Assembly (NCBI GenBank): GCA_022844225.1
Contig: JALHMC010000001.1
Coordinates: 1-64,000, forward strand
Length of the DNA stretch: 64,000 bases
Direction of reading: 5' to 3'
Source of the DNA: Hyphomicrobiaceae bacterium
Lineage (GTDB): Bacteria; Pseudomonadota; Alphaproteobacteria; Rhizobiales; Hyphomicrobiaceae
Each line of letters starts with the position of its first letter. Within the stretch, counting starts at the first letter, position 1. Both the position numbers and the translations under genes were made by a program. The notes below the pieces were generated by a model. That model was not told the origin of the DNA. It ran no database searches and saw only the letters and a list, made by a program, of their open reading frames with translations. Shown piece by piece: positions 27,800 through 36,383 of this stretch.

Positions 27800-28972
27800 A
27801 TGACCACAGCCACCGACCAGGCCCGCCACGACGAGCAGGAGAGGATGATCCTCGACGCCGTCGACAAGTTCCTCGCGCGCGACGTCGCGCCCTATGCCCA
27901 GAAGCTCGAGCACGACGACACGTGGCCCGCCGAGATCGTCGAGCGGATGAAGGAGCTGGGCCTCTTCGGCTGCATCATCCCCGAGGAGTATGGCGGCCTC
28001 GGTCTCGCGCCCTCGACCTATGCGAAGGTGATCGAGCGCATCGCCAGCGTGTGGATGTCGGTCTCGGGCATCATCAACTCGCACCTGATCATGGCGCGCA
28101 TCGTCGACAAGATGGGCACGCCCGAGCAGAAGCGGCATTTCCTGCCGAAGTTCGCCTCGGGGGAAGTACGCGGTGGCCTCGCCCTGACCGAGCCCGACAC
28201 CGGCACCGACCTGCAAGCGATCCGCACGCATGCCCGCAAGGACGGCAATAGCACTTACGTCATCAACGGCACCAAGACGTGGATTTCGAACGGGATCCAT
28301 GGCCATTGCTTTGCACTGTTGGTGAAGACCGACCCGGAGGCCAATCCGCGGAAGGCCGGGATATCGATGTTCCTCGCCGAGAAGGGACCAGGCTTCCGTG
28401 CATCGAAGAAACTCGAAAAGCTCGGGTACAAGGGCATCGACTCGGCTGAGTTGGTCTTCGAGGACTTCAAGATCTCCGCCGACAACCTGATCGGTGGCAT
28501 CGAGGGGCGCGGCATGGAGTGCGCCATCTCGGGACTCGAGCTTGGCCGCTTGAACGTGGCCGCACGCGGCGTCGGCGTCGCCCAGGCGGCCCTCGACGAA
28601 GCCGTGAAGTACTCCCAGCAGCGCAAAACGATGGGCAAGTTCATCCACGAGCATCAGGCGATCGCCCTGAAGCTCGCCGACATGGTCACCCGTGTGACCG
28701 CCGCGCGCCTGCTCGTCGAAAACGCAGCCAAGGCCATCGACAGGGGTGAGCGCGCCGACTTCGAAGCCGGCATGGCGAAGCTGTTCGCCACCGAGGCCGC
28801 GCTCGAGAACGCGACCGAAGCCATGCGCATCCACGGCGGCTACGGCTACTCCAAAGAGTTCATCGTAGAGCGCCTCTATCGGGACGCGCCACTCCTGTGC
28901 ATCGGGGAAGGCACCAACGAGATCCAGCGGCTCGTGATCTCACGGCGCCTGATCGAGAAGAACCGGATCTGA
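27800..28972 (+). CDS. Acyl-CoA dehydrogenase (conventional, catalytic Glu present)
   Basis: 390 residues. All three domains are seen: N-terminal helices (MILDAVDKFLARDVAPYAQKLE), the middle beta domain (GLALTEPDTGTDLQAIRT, YVINGTKTWISNGIHG), and the C-terminal helices (SQQRKTMGKFIHEHQAIALKLADM, IHGGYGYSKEFIVERLYRDA). The motif IGEGTNEIQR supplies the catalytic glutamate lacking in its paralogue at 33.5 kb. It oxidises an acyl-CoA to the 2-enoyl-CoA with FAD and passes electrons to ETF. With the MaoC hydratase 500 bases upstream it would make a dehydrogenation-hydration pair. Confidence 0.92.
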   Translation: MTTATDQARHDEQERMILDAVDKFLARDVAPYAQKLEHDDTWPAEIVERMKELGLFGCIIPEEYGGLGLAPSTYAKVIERIASVWMSVSGIINSHLIMARIVDKMGTPEQKRHFLPKFASGEVRGGLALTEPDTGTDLQAIRTHARKDGNSTYVINGTKTWISNGIHGHCFALLVKTDPEANPRKAGISMFLAEKGPGFRASKKLEKLGYKGIDSAELVFEDFKISADNLIGGIEGRGMECAISGLELGRLNVAARGVGVAQAALDEAVKYSQQRKTMGKFIHEHQAIALKLADMVTRVTAARLLVENAAKAIDRGERADFEAGMAKLFATEAALENATEAMRIHGGYGYSKEFIVERLYRDAPLLCIGEGTNEIQRLVISRRLIEKNRI

Positions 28973-28981
28973 GCGGCGCGA

Positions 28982-29007
28982 GACGGGTCGCGCGCACGCG
29001 ACCCGTC
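28982..29007 (+). terminator. Strong hairpin after the acyl-CoA dehydrogenase gene
   Basis: Perfect 11-bp GC-rich stem GACGGGTCGCG / CGCGACCCGTC with loop CGCA, nine bases after the stop codon. No clear T-run, but stem strength and position fit a transcript end. Confidence 0.6.
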
Positions 29008-29045
29008 ATCGAAGGCCCGACGTCAGGTTCACATCGGGGGCCGTG

Positions 29046-29630
29046 ATGCAAGCAGATGGCGGACACGTCAGGCCGGTCGCGATTTCCCATGTCGCGATCG
29101 TCGGGGCTCTGTTCATGCTGCAGGTCGTCGCTCTCGCTGCTTTGGGCAAGCCGGCGATCTGCCAGTGCGGTTACGTCGCGCTCTGGTACGGCAATCCGTC
29201 AGGTCCCGAGACGTCGCAGCAGCTGACGGATTGGTACAGCTTCACTCACGTCACCCACGGCCTCGTCTTTTACCTGGGTCTATGGCTTCTCGTGCCGCGC
29301 TGGTCGGTCGGCGCACGGCTGGTGGCGGCCATCGCGCTCGAGGCCGGCTGGGAGGTCCTCGAGAATACGCCGCTGATCATCGAGCGCTACCGCCAGGGTG
29401 GATTGGCCCAGGGCTACTTCGGCGATAGCATCGTGAACTCGGTCGTAGACACGTTCGCCGCCGTTCTCGGCTTCGTCATCGCATGGCGTTACCCTGTCAA
29501 GGTGACCGTGGCTCTGGCGCTGGTCATTGAAATTCTTCTCGGCTATGCGATCCGCGACAACCTCACGCTCAATCTCGTGCAATTGATCGCACCGAGCGAG
29601 ACGTTGACGCGCTGGCAGAGCGGTCGCTGA
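29046..29630 (+). CDS. DUF2585 (UPF0314) membrane protein
   Basis: 194 residues from the ATG at 29046; a GTG three bases earlier is possible. Five hydrophobic segments are visible (VAIVGALFMLQVVALAALG, THGLVFYLGLWLLVP, LVAAIALEAGWEVLENTPLII, IVNSVVDTFAAVLGFVIAW, VALALVIEILLGYAIRDNLTLN). The motif GNPSGPETSQQLTDWYSFTHVTHG is characteristic of UPF0314 proteins, which are largely confined to Rhizobiales and uncharacterised. It converges on the ICMT-like gene with a 12-base gap. Confidence 0.88.
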   Translation: MQADGGHVRPVAISHVAIVGALFMLQVVALAALGKPAICQCGYVALWYGNPSGPETSQQLTDWYSFTHVTHGLVFYLGLWLLVPRWSVGARLVAAIALEAGWEVLENTPLIIERYRQGGLAQGYFGDSIVNSVVDTFAAVLGFVIAWRYPVKVTVALALVIEILLGYAIRDNLTLNLVQLIAPSETLTRWQSGR

Positions 29631-29642
29631 CGACGTGCCGCT

Positions 29643-30257
29643 TTACAAGCCCAACGAACCGCTCTCGTGCCTGCCGCGACCCGACAGTTCAAGCCACGCA
29701 CGACGCCAGTTGAAATAGCGCGGCACCGCGCGGCAGTAGGCGCGGTAGGGCTCGCCATAGATACCCTCGAGCCACGGCTCTTCGGCAAGCACCATCAGGT
29801 GATAGACCGCCATCATCGCCGTGCAGAGGACGAAGGCCGACAGACTGTCGGCGAGAACGGCGAGCGCGCCATAGACCACGATCAGCATCGCGTTCTGCGG
29901 ATTGCGGGTCCACTGGTAGATGCCGCCCGTCACCAGGCCATCGGCCGCGCAATAGCTGTTGTCCCGGCCAAGTACGCGGAACGAGTAGGCAAACAGCGCC
30001 AGCGCGGCCAGAAGCACCATGGCCGCGATTGCCCGACACCACGCGGCAAGCCCGAGGAAGGGCGCGCGATCGACGAAGGCCGAGACGAAGCACAGCACGT
30101 TGAGCCCGCGAAAGAGCGGCCAGAACACGTAGCTCTGCCGCGTGCCGTCTCCAGGTGTCGGCCAGAACTGTAGCGTTGGCCAAATCCGGTTTGCGATGAG
30201 GACGGCCAGCAACGCACAGGCGACCGTAGCGCCGATCGGAAACACGATATCCGTCAC
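29643..30257 (-). CDS. Isoprenylcysteine-methyltransferase-like (ICMT/PEMT family) membrane protein
   Basis: 204 residues from a GTG at 30257 with GAGG upstream (VTDIVFPIGATVACAL). Four to five membrane helices precede the family signature: GLVTGGIYQWTRNPQNAMLIVVYGALAVLADS and the C-terminal EEPWLEGIYGEPYRAYCRAVPRYF, the SAM-binding helix-turn of ICMT/PEMT-like methyltransferases. Bacterial members methylate lipids or small hydrophobic acceptors; the acceptor here is unknown. It is divergent from the CoA-transferase gene with a 112-base gap. Confidence 0.78.
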   Translation of the reverse strand: MTDIVFPIGATVACALLAVLIANRIWPTLQFWPTPGDGTRQSYVFWPLFRGLNVLCFVSAFVDRAPFLGLAAWCRAIAAMVLLAALALFAYSFRVLGRDNSYCAADGLVTGGIYQWTRNPQNAMLIVVYGALAVLADSLSAFVLCTAMMAVYHLMVLAEEPWLEGIYGEPYRAYCRAVPRYFNWRRAWLELSGRGRHESGSLGL

Positions 30258-30369
30258 TGTTGCAGCCTCATGTCGTAGGACCTCCCCATGCTGGCCAAAG
30301 CACCCTCGCATGGCGCATCATGCGGTCGAGCCTCAGGCCGGTCCATCCCCTTATCAGGTGCCATCTCCC

Positions 30370-31560
30370 ATGCTTCCCCTCACAGGCGTTACCATCCTGG
30401 CCGTCGAGCAGTATGGCGCCGGCCCATTCGGCTCGATGCTTTGCGCCGACCTCGGCGCCGACGTCATCAAGATCGAGCCGCCGGGCGGTGAGGGCGAGCT
30501 TGGCCGGCGTGTTGGCCCCTATTACTTTTCCGAGAAGAACAGCCATTTCTACCAAGCCTTCAACCGCAACAAGCGCTCGATCACGCTGGACTTGAAATCG
30601 CCAGAAGGGGCCGAGATCTTCCGCCGTCTTGCCGCAGGCGCCGATGCTGTGCTCAACAATCTGAGGGGCGACCAGCCGGAAAAGCTCGGCCTGACCTACG
30701 CCCACCTGAAGGACGTCAATCCCAGGCTCGTCTGCGCACATCTTTCGGCCTATGGACGTGATGGCCCGCGCAAAAGCTGGCCCGGCTTCGACTACCTGAT
30801 GCAGGCTGAGGCGGGCTACCTGTCGGTCACCGGCGAGCCGGACGGTCCGCCTTCCCGCATGGGGCTCTCGATTGTGGACTTCATGACGGGCTTGATGACG
30901 GTGTTTGCGATGACGTCGTCGATCATCGGCGCGCGGGCTTCGGGGCGCGGCCAGGACGTCGACGTGTCGTTGTTCGACACCGCGCTGCATAACCTTTCCT
31001 ACCTCGCGGTCTGGTATCTCAACGCAGGCCACGTGCAGGGTCGCGAGGCGCGATCGGGCCACCCGTCGCTGGTCCCGAGCCAGCTCTATCGGACCCGCGA
31101 CGGCTGGATTTTCATTATGATCAACAAGGAGAACTTCTGGGCGCCCTTGTGCGAGGGTATCGGACGGCCCGAATGGGTCGGCGATCCGCGCTTTGCCACC
31201 TTCAAGGCTCGGCTCGACAACCGGCCCTCGCTCAATTTGCTGCTCGACGAGGCACTATCGGCGCGCACGACGGCCGAGTGGATGGAGGTGTTCGGCGGAC
31301 GCGTCCCAGCCGCTCCGGTCCTCGACGTCCGGCAGGCGCTCGATAACCCGTTTGTTGCCGAGCGCGGCGGTGTCCAGGACTTCAGCGGATCAAGTCACGG
31401 TGGCGATGTGCGCATGGTCGCGAGTCCGATCCGTATTCCCGGCGAGCAGATCCCGACGCGGGCCGCACCGTCGCTGGGCGGCGATACGGAGGACGTGCTC
31501 GGCACACTCGGGCTCGGCGCCGACGAGATCGCGATGCTCCGCGCCCGCGGCATCATTTGA
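30370..31560 (+). CDS. CaiB/BaiF family III CoA-transferase
   Basis: 396 residues from the ATG at 30370 (MLPLTGVTILAVEQYGAGPFGSMLCADLGADVIKIE), the canonical family III start. The catalytic Asp lies in the MGLSIVDFMTGLMTVFAM region; later blocks GRGQDVDVSLFDTALH and PSQLYRTRDGWIFIMI are typical. These enzymes move CoA between carboxylates, often from succinyl-CoA. The next genes are an SDH-like flavoprotein on the opposite strand and a desulfinase-like protein, so it may activate a sulfinate or other organic acid; the known succinyl-CoA:3-sulfinopropionate CoA-transferase (Act) is of the same family. The specific substrate is inference. Confidence 0.88.
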   Translation: MLPLTGVTILAVEQYGAGPFGSMLCADLGADVIKIEPPGGEGELGRRVGPYYFSEKNSHFYQAFNRNKRSITLDLKSPEGAEIFRRLAAGADAVLNNLRGDQPEKLGLTYAHLKDVNPRLVCAHLSAYGRDGPRKSWPGFDYLMQAEAGYLSVTGEPDGPPSRMGLSIVDFMTGLMTVFAMTSSIIGARASGRGQDVDVSLFDTALHNLSYLAVWYLNAGHVQGREARSGHPSLVPSQLYRTRDGWIFIMINKENFWAPLCEGIGRPEWVGDPRFATFKARLDNRPSLNLLLDEALSARTTAEWMEVFGGRVPAAPVLDVRQALDNPFVAERGGVQDFSGSSHGGDVRMVASPIRIPGEQIPTRAAPSLGGDTEDVLGTLGLGADEIAMLRARGII

Positions 31561-31598
31561 CCGAAAGGGCGCTGCGGTCGCAGAGCCGTGCCTGCGCG

Positions 31599-33365
31599 CT
31601 ACTCGGCGGCCTGAGGAGTCTCCTTGAGCAGCGTCTCCCCCGGCTTCACATGCGTGAACTGGACTGGCTCGTCGCTCACGACGAGGTGGCCGTCCGTCTT
31701 GCGCACGACCGTGTAGCGCGAGGTTGCGAGGTCGCCGGGCTCCTTGAAGTCCTCGCGGAAATGCGAGCCACGGGAGTTCTCGCGCGCCAGGGCGGCGCCA
31801 GCCACCACCTTGGACATGGCAATCTGGCTGCGCAAGTTCAGCCAGTCGTGCCAGGATAGATTGAAGGCTCGATTGCCGTCCGGCACACCGGCCGCCGTCA
31901 ACTCGGCTTCGAGCGCGTCGAGGCGAGCGCGCCCCCGCTCCAGGCTGGACCTCTCGCGGATGATCCCGACGTCCGACCACATCATATCGAGCAGGCTGTC
32001 GCGGATGGCATTGACGTCGCCCGCCTTCGCGGCGAACGGCTCCAGCGCTTTCGCGGCGGCGGCCTCGGCCACGGCCATGTCGGCATCGCGGCGGCCTAGG
32101 CCACGCTTGATGTCCGCCGCCATGGTCTCCCCCGCGATGCCGCCGAAGACCGTCGAGTTGGCGACGCCGTTGCCGCCAAGCCGGTTGGCGCCATGGACGC
32201 CACCCGCATCCTCGCCGGCGCAGTAGAGGCCCAGAGCGTCGGTTGATGTGTCGACCTTCACGACGACACCGCCCATCAGGTAATGCGCCGTCGGCACCAC
32301 TTCGACGAGGCCGCCCGCGAGATCAAAGCCGCAGTCGGCGCAGCGCTCGACCATGCCCTTGAACATCTTGGCCACCTTCTCGCGCCCGAGATGGCCCATC
32401 GAGATGTAGAGCCCGCCGTTCGGCGTCGTACGCCCAGCCAGCATCTCGCGGTACATGGATTGCGCGACGAGGTCGCGTGTCGCCCGCTCACCGCGCGGGT
32501 CGTAGTTGAACATGAAGCGTTGCTGCGCGCCGTCGAGAAGGTAGCCGCCAGCACCGCGCAGCCCCTCCTCGATGATCGTGCCGGTCATACGCGTATCGGG
32601 GCCGGCGAGGACACCCGTCGGATGGAACTGCACCATCTCCATGTCGCGCAGGGGCAGACCGTAGTCGAGCGCCATCGCGAGACCGTCCATGGCCTTGTCG
32701 CCGGACGGCGTATGATACTTGTACATGGTCGGCCCGCCGCCCGTGGCGAGCAGCACGGCCTTGGCCTCGACCAGCTTGAACGTGCCGGTGCGCACGTCGA
32801 TGAACAGGACGCCACTCACGGGTGGCACCTTCGGTTGCCCACCAGCAACCGGCGCGTGACCTTTCTCGGGGATCAGGGCAATCGCGCGGTGCTCCTCGAG
32901 GCGGCGTATCGATGGCCGCGCCCAGACCTGCTCCATCAGACGATTGATGATCTCGATGCCCGTGAGGTCGCCTTTGTGAACGGTCCTGTCGAAGGTCTGG
33001 CCGGCGAACGCCTTGCCGTGAAGCGACCCGTCCGAATTGCGGTCGAAGAAGCAGCCGACCTCGTTCTCGAGCTCGCGCACCCGCTCGATGGCTTTGACCA
33101 CCAACGTCCAGGCGAGTTCCTGGTTCGGGAGCCATTTGCCCCCCTCGATGGTGTCCATGAAGTGACGCTCGATCGAATCGCCCTCGATCAGGGCCACGTT
33201 GTATCCACCCTGGACCATGCGTGTGCAGCCGGACTTGCCCAGCAGGCCCTTCGAAGCAACGGTGATGCTGGCGTGCGGGCTGGCCTGATGGGCATGGAGC
33301 GCGGCGAAGAGCCCGGCTCCGCCCGAGCCCAGGATCAGGATGTCGGTTGCGTGGCGCTCGATCAT
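31599..33365 (-). CDS. SDH/FRD-like FAD flavoprotein subunit with Cys in place of the FAD-binding His
   Basis: 588 residues from the ATG at 33365 (RBS GAGGTGGAACG), the same length as SdhA. FAD domain: [15 protein letters not shown]. The segment [13 protein letters not shown] places Cys47 where SdhA/FrdA have the histidine that binds FAD covalently. Catalytic-domain blocks are kept: [34 protein letters not shown] with the proton-shuttle Arg, [36 protein letters not shown]. Together with the iron-sulfur and anchor subunits at 34.8-36.3 kb it should form a quinone-linked dicarboxylate-type oxidoreductase at the inner membrane. It is transcribed away from its partners; the desulfinase-like gene lies between. 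Confidence 0.85.
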   Translation of the reverse strand: MIERHATDILILGSGGAGLFAALHAHQASPHASITVASKGLLGKSGCTRMVQGGYNVALIEGDSIERHFMDTIEGGKWLPNQELAWTLVVKAIERVRELENEVGCFFDRNSDGSLHGKAFAGQTFDRTVHKGDLTGIEIINRLMEQVWARPSIRRLEEHRAIALIPEKGHAPVAGGQPKVPPVSGVLFIDVRTGTFKLVEAKAVLLATGGGPTMYKYHTPSGDKAMDGLAMALDYGLPLRDMEMVQFHPTGVLAGPDTRMTGTIIEEGLRGAGGYLLDGAQQRFMFNYDPRGERATRDLVAQSMYREMLAGRTTPNGGLYISMGHLGREKVAKMFKGMVERCADCGFDLAGGLVEVVPTAHYLMGGVVVKVDTSTDALGLYCAGEDAGGVHGANRLGGNGVANSTVFGGIAGETMAADIKRGLGRRDADMAVAEAAAAKALEPFAAKAGDVNAIRDSLLDMMWSDVGIIRERSSLERGRARLDALEAELTAAGVPDGNRAFNLSWHDWLNLRSQIAMSKVVAGAALARENSRGSHFREDFKEPGDLATSRYTVVRKTDGHLVVSDEPVQFTHVKPGETLLKETPQAAE

Positions 33366-33475
33366 GCGGCTCGTTCCACCTCGTTGGGCCTGAAGCAGCG
33401 CCAGCATAGTGGAATGATCGGTGCTGCGACCAGCGTCGTCGGAAAGCTCGGTCACCGGCGCGGCGGGAGCGTCGC

Positions 33476-33504
33476 TTGTCACTCGAAGTGCCCCGCTCCA
33501 TAGT
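33476..33504 (+). promoter_or_regulatory. Candidate housekeeping promoter for the desulfinase-like gene
   Basis: TTGTCA-N17-CATAGT at the right spacing, ending 32 bases before the ATG at 33537, in the divergent spacer with the flavoprotein gene. Sequence match only. Confidence 0.35.
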
Positions 33505-33536
33505 CGCCTTAAAACCGACCCTCAGGAGCCACCGCA

Positions 33537-34766
33537 ATGGATTTCCAGCTCTCTGCCGACCAGAAAAAGCTGCAGGCGCGCGCCCGCGAGCTGGCACGCG
33601 GGAGCTTTGAGGCCCGCGCCGCCGAGATCGATCGCACGGAGCAGTATCCGTGGACCAACGTCGAGGAGCTTAAGAACGCCGGCTTCATGGGAATGACCAT
33701 ACCCAAGGAGTACGGTGGGCAGGGTCGCACATTCCTGGACGCAACCATCGTCATCGAGCAGATGGCGCAGGTCTGCGGCGTCACGGGCCGGATCGCGGTC
33801 GAGAGCAATATGGGCGCCATCTCGACCGTAATGAGGTACGGCACCGAGGCGCAGCGAAAGATGGCGGCAAGCTTTGTACTCGACGGCGACAAACCCGCGA
33901 TCTGCATCACCGAACCGGGAGCCGGCAGCGCCGCCACCGAGATGACGACGCGCGCGGACAAGCGGGGCGACACCTACGTCCTGAACGGCAAGAAGCATTG
34001 GATCACCGGCGCCGGCGCTTCGCGGCTCCATCTCATTTTCGCGCGCGTCTTCGACGAGCAAGGCGAGGAATTGGGCATCGGTGGATTCCTGGCTGTACGC
34101 GACGTCACGAAAGGCCTGCGCATCGGCAATCGCGAGCCGACCATGGGCCTGCGCGGCATCCCCGAGGCCGAGGTCATCATGGAGGACATGGAGGTGGCGG
34201 CGGATGCGCTGGTGATGCCACCGCGCGGCTTGCGCAAGGGCTTCGCCGACCTGATGGACGCCTATAACTCGCAACGAGTCGGCGCCGGGACGATGGCGCT
34301 GGGCATCGCCGAGGGCGCCTACGAGCACGCTCTCCAGTACGTGCAGACGCGCGAGCAATTCGGCCGGCCGATCTACGAGTTCCAGGGACTGCAATGGATG
34401 CTCGCCGACATGGCGATCCAGATCGATTGCGCGCAGCTCATGCTCTACCGGGCCGCGGCCAATGCCGGGGCGGGCTTTCCGGACGCGACCGAAGCGGCGA
34501 AGGCCAAGGTCGTCGCTGCCGACATGGCGATCAAGGTGTCGAACGACGCGTTGCAGCTGTTCGGAGCTGCGGGCTACTCGCGGCGCCTACCGCTCGAGCG
34601 GATGGTGCGCGATGCGCGCATGTTCTCGATAGGCGGCGGGACAGCGCAGATCCTGCGCACGGTAGTCGCCTCGCGGATCCTCGACAAGAAGCTGCCGCAG
34701 ACCCGGGACGGCTATCTTGAGCTTGCCCAGCAGGCCCGTCGGGCCAAGAAGGATGCCGCCGAATGA
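33537..34766 (+). CDS. acd: Acyl-CoA dehydrogenase superfamily protein, probable 3-sulfinopropanoyl-CoA desulfinase
   Basis: 409 residues. The fold is acyl-CoA dehydrogenase (EPGAGSAATEMTTRADKRG, LNGKKHWITGAG, TREQFGRPIYEFQGLQWMLADM). Both usual catalytic bases are missing: the C-terminal motif is SIGGGTAQILR (Gly for Glu), and the helix-G position is YNSQRVGAG (Gln246 for Glu). Arg85 (TGRIAVES) and Gln246 are the residues known to mark the desulfinase AcdDPN7 of Advenella, and the C-terminal run LPQTRDGYL also matches it from memory. That enzyme cleaves 3-sulfinopropanoyl-CoA to propanoyl-CoA and sulfite without needing a base. The SDH-like FeS and anchor genes follow at 49 bases, as one operon. 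Confidence 0.75.
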   Translation: MDFQLSADQKKLQARARELARGSFEARAAEIDRTEQYPWTNVEELKNAGFMGMTIPKEYGGQGRTFLDATIVIEQMAQVCGVTGRIAVESNMGAISTVMRYGTEAQRKMAASFVLDGDKPAICITEPGAGSAATEMTTRADKRGDTYVLNGKKHWITGAGASRLHLIFARVFDEQGEELGIGGFLAVRDVTKGLRIGNREPTMGLRGIPEAEVIMEDMEVAADALVMPPRGLRKGFADLMDAYNSQRVGAGTMALGIAEGAYEHALQYVQTREQFGRPIYEFQGLQWMLADMAIQIDCAQLMLYRAAANAGAGFPDATEAAKAKVVAADMAIKVSNDALQLFGAAGYSRRLPLERMVRDARMFSIGGGTAQILRTVVASRILDKKLPQTRDGYLELAQQARRAKKDAAE

Positions 34767-34815
34767 GGTGGAGCCAGCGGGGCGCCCAGATGCATAGCCG
34801 AGGGTCCGAGAGACC

Positions 34816-35577
34816 ATGACAACGCCGGTGACAACGGACAGCGCCGCGGCCGCGCCGTCACGCCAGATCGACGTCTCGATCTGGCGCGGTGAGGGCGATC
34901 ACGGTCGCTACGAGACGTTCCGCGTGCCGCTGCGCGAGAGCCAGACCGTGCTCGACATCGTCACCCATGTTCAGCGCCACCTGGACCCGACGCTCTCCTA
35001 TCGGTTCGCCTGCCGGGTCGGCGTCTGCGGCTCGTGCGCCATGACGGTCAACGGACGACCGCGCTGGACCTGCCGGACGCACGTCTCGAAGGTCGTCGAG
35101 AACGGCAAGCTCGAGATCGGGCCGCTCGCCAACCTGCCGGTCATCAAGGATCTCGCCGCCGACATGACGCCGTTCTTCGAGAAATGGCAGGAGGCCAAGG
35201 GGGCGTTCAAGCCCACCAAGACGCGTGAAGATGCACTGCCGGCAATCAGCCCGCAGACAGCCGAGCGTCGACTGATCGATGCGGCCATCGAGTGCATCAA
35301 CTGCGGGGTGTGTTTCTCGGCGTGCGACACCGTGCGCTGGAACGAGGACTACATGGGACCCGCCGCACTCAATCGGGCCTGGACGCTGGTCAACGACGTG
35401 CGTGATGGCGGCAATGCCGGGAGGATGTTCGCGGTCGCGCAGGGTGGCGGCTGCCATGCCTGCCACACGCATCAGTCGTGCGAGCAGCACTGCCCGGTCG
35501 GCCTCAACCCCACCGCCTCGATCGCCGGGCTCAAGCGGCGGACCATGCAGGCCTACATCCGAGGGGAACTCGAGTGA
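34816..35577 (+). CDS. SDH/FRD-like iron-sulfur subunit
   Basis: 253 residues. The N-terminal [2Fe-2S] ferredoxin domain carries Cys66, Cys71, Cys74 and Cys86 (CRVGVCGSCA, WTC). The C-terminal domain has CINCGVCFSAC (160, 163, 166, 170) and CHACHTHQSCEQHCPVGLNP (213, 216, 222, 226), which accommodate the [4Fe-4S] and [3Fe-4S] clusters; Cys213 is an extra cysteine. The usual proline after the fourth cysteine of the first block is Asp. It wires electrons between the flavoprotein and the membrane anchors. Its stop overlaps the GTG of the next gene by four bases. Confidence 0.9.
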   Translation: MTTPVTTDSAAAAPSRQIDVSIWRGEGDHGRYETFRVPLRESQTVLDIVTHVQRHLDPTLSYRFACRVGVCGSCAMTVNGRPRWTCRTHVSKVVENGKLEIGPLANLPVIKDLAADMTPFFEKWQEAKGAFKPTKTREDALPAISPQTAERRLIDAAIECINCGVCFSACDTVRWNEDYMGPAALNRAWTLVNDVRDGGNAGRMFAVAQGGGCHACHTHQSCEQHCPVGLNPTASIAGLKRRTMQAYIRGELE

Positions 35578-35900
35578 ACGTCCGCCTCTATCTCCTGCAA
35601 CGCGCGACCGCCCTCGTGATGGCGCCGCTCATCATCGGGCACCTCGGCATCATCTTCTACGCGACGCGCCAGGGCCTCACGGCAGCCGATATTCTGGGGC
35701 GCACGCGCGGCAGCGTCGGTTGGGGGCTCTATTACGTGGCTTTCGTACTCGCTGCATCGGTGCACGGCGCCATCGGGATGCGTGGCATCGCCATGGAATG
35801 GGGTGGGCTGAAAGGCCGCTCGCTCGACCTATTGATGTGGGCCTTCGGCTTGATGCTGGCAGGACTCGGCCTCAGAGCCGTCTATGCGGTGGTGATGTGA
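35574..35900 (+). CDS. SDH/FRD-like membrane anchor subunit 1
   Basis: 108 residues from a GTG that overlaps the iron-sulfur stop as GTGA. Three hydrophobic helices: TALVMAPLIIGHLGIIFYA, GWGLYYVAFVLAASVHGAIGMRGIA, and LLMWAFGLMLAGLGLRAVYAVVM. His residues in IIGHLG and ASVHGAIG are placed like heme-b or quinone-site ligands of SdhC/SdhD. Too short for a fused cytochrome b, so it is one of two small anchors; the other follows with a one-base overlap. Confidence 0.82.
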   Translation: MNVRLYLLQRATALVMAPLIIGHLGIIFYATRQGLTAADILGRTRGSVGWGLYYVAFVLAASVHGAIGMRGIAMEWGGLKGRSLDLLMWAFGLMLAGLGLRAVYAVVM

Positions 35901-36253
35901 TGCAGCGGGCACGCAATACCGGCTACCGGCGTGAGCCGCTCTGGCGCGCCGCGATGATCCACCGCCTCTCTGGGTTGGCGCTCGCGCTGTTCCTGCCGCT
36001 GCATTTTCTCGCGCTGGCACTGGCCCTCGATGGCGAAGCGCGGCTCGACGGCTTCCTGCGCTGGGCCGACCAGCCGATCTTCAAGCTCGCGGAGACGATC
36101 CTCGTCGGGCTGCTCGCCGTGCACTTCCTCGGCGGTCTTCGCGTGCTGGTGATCGAGAACCTCGCTTGGCGGCCCGGACAGAAGCGGATGGCCTTCGCCG
36201 CGGTCGCCGTTGCCGTGATGGTCGCCGCGGCCTTTCTGGTGCGGGTGATTTAG
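35900..36253 (+). CDS. SDH/FRD-like membrane anchor subunit 2
   Basis: 117 residues; its ATG shares one base with the preceding TGA. Three helices: MIHRLSGLALALFLPLHFLALALAL, ETILVGLLAVHFLGGLRVLVIE, and AFAAVAVAVMVAAAFLVRVI. The RxxMIHRLSG start of helix 1 is the conserved SdhC-type quinone-site motif, and His residues in PLHF and AVHFLGG are candidate heme ligands. It completes a four-subunit quinone-linked complex with the flavoprotein, the iron-sulfur subunit and anchor 1. Last gene of the operon. Confidence 0.82.
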   Translation: MQRARNTGYRREPLWRAAMIHRLSGLALALFLPLHFLALALALDGEARLDGFLRWADQPIFKLAETILVGLLAVHFLGGLRVLVIENLAWRPGQKRMAFAAVAVAVMVAAAFLVRVI

Positions 36254-36383
36254 GTCCGGGATGGGGACATGTGTTTGGGAAAGGTTCGCGCCCCCCGGAC
36301 TGCGACACCGGCCACCCGCTCACCAGAACCGCCGGTCCGTCTCCATCGTCGGCTGAGTCAACCTTGATTTGGACCAGCCGCAC

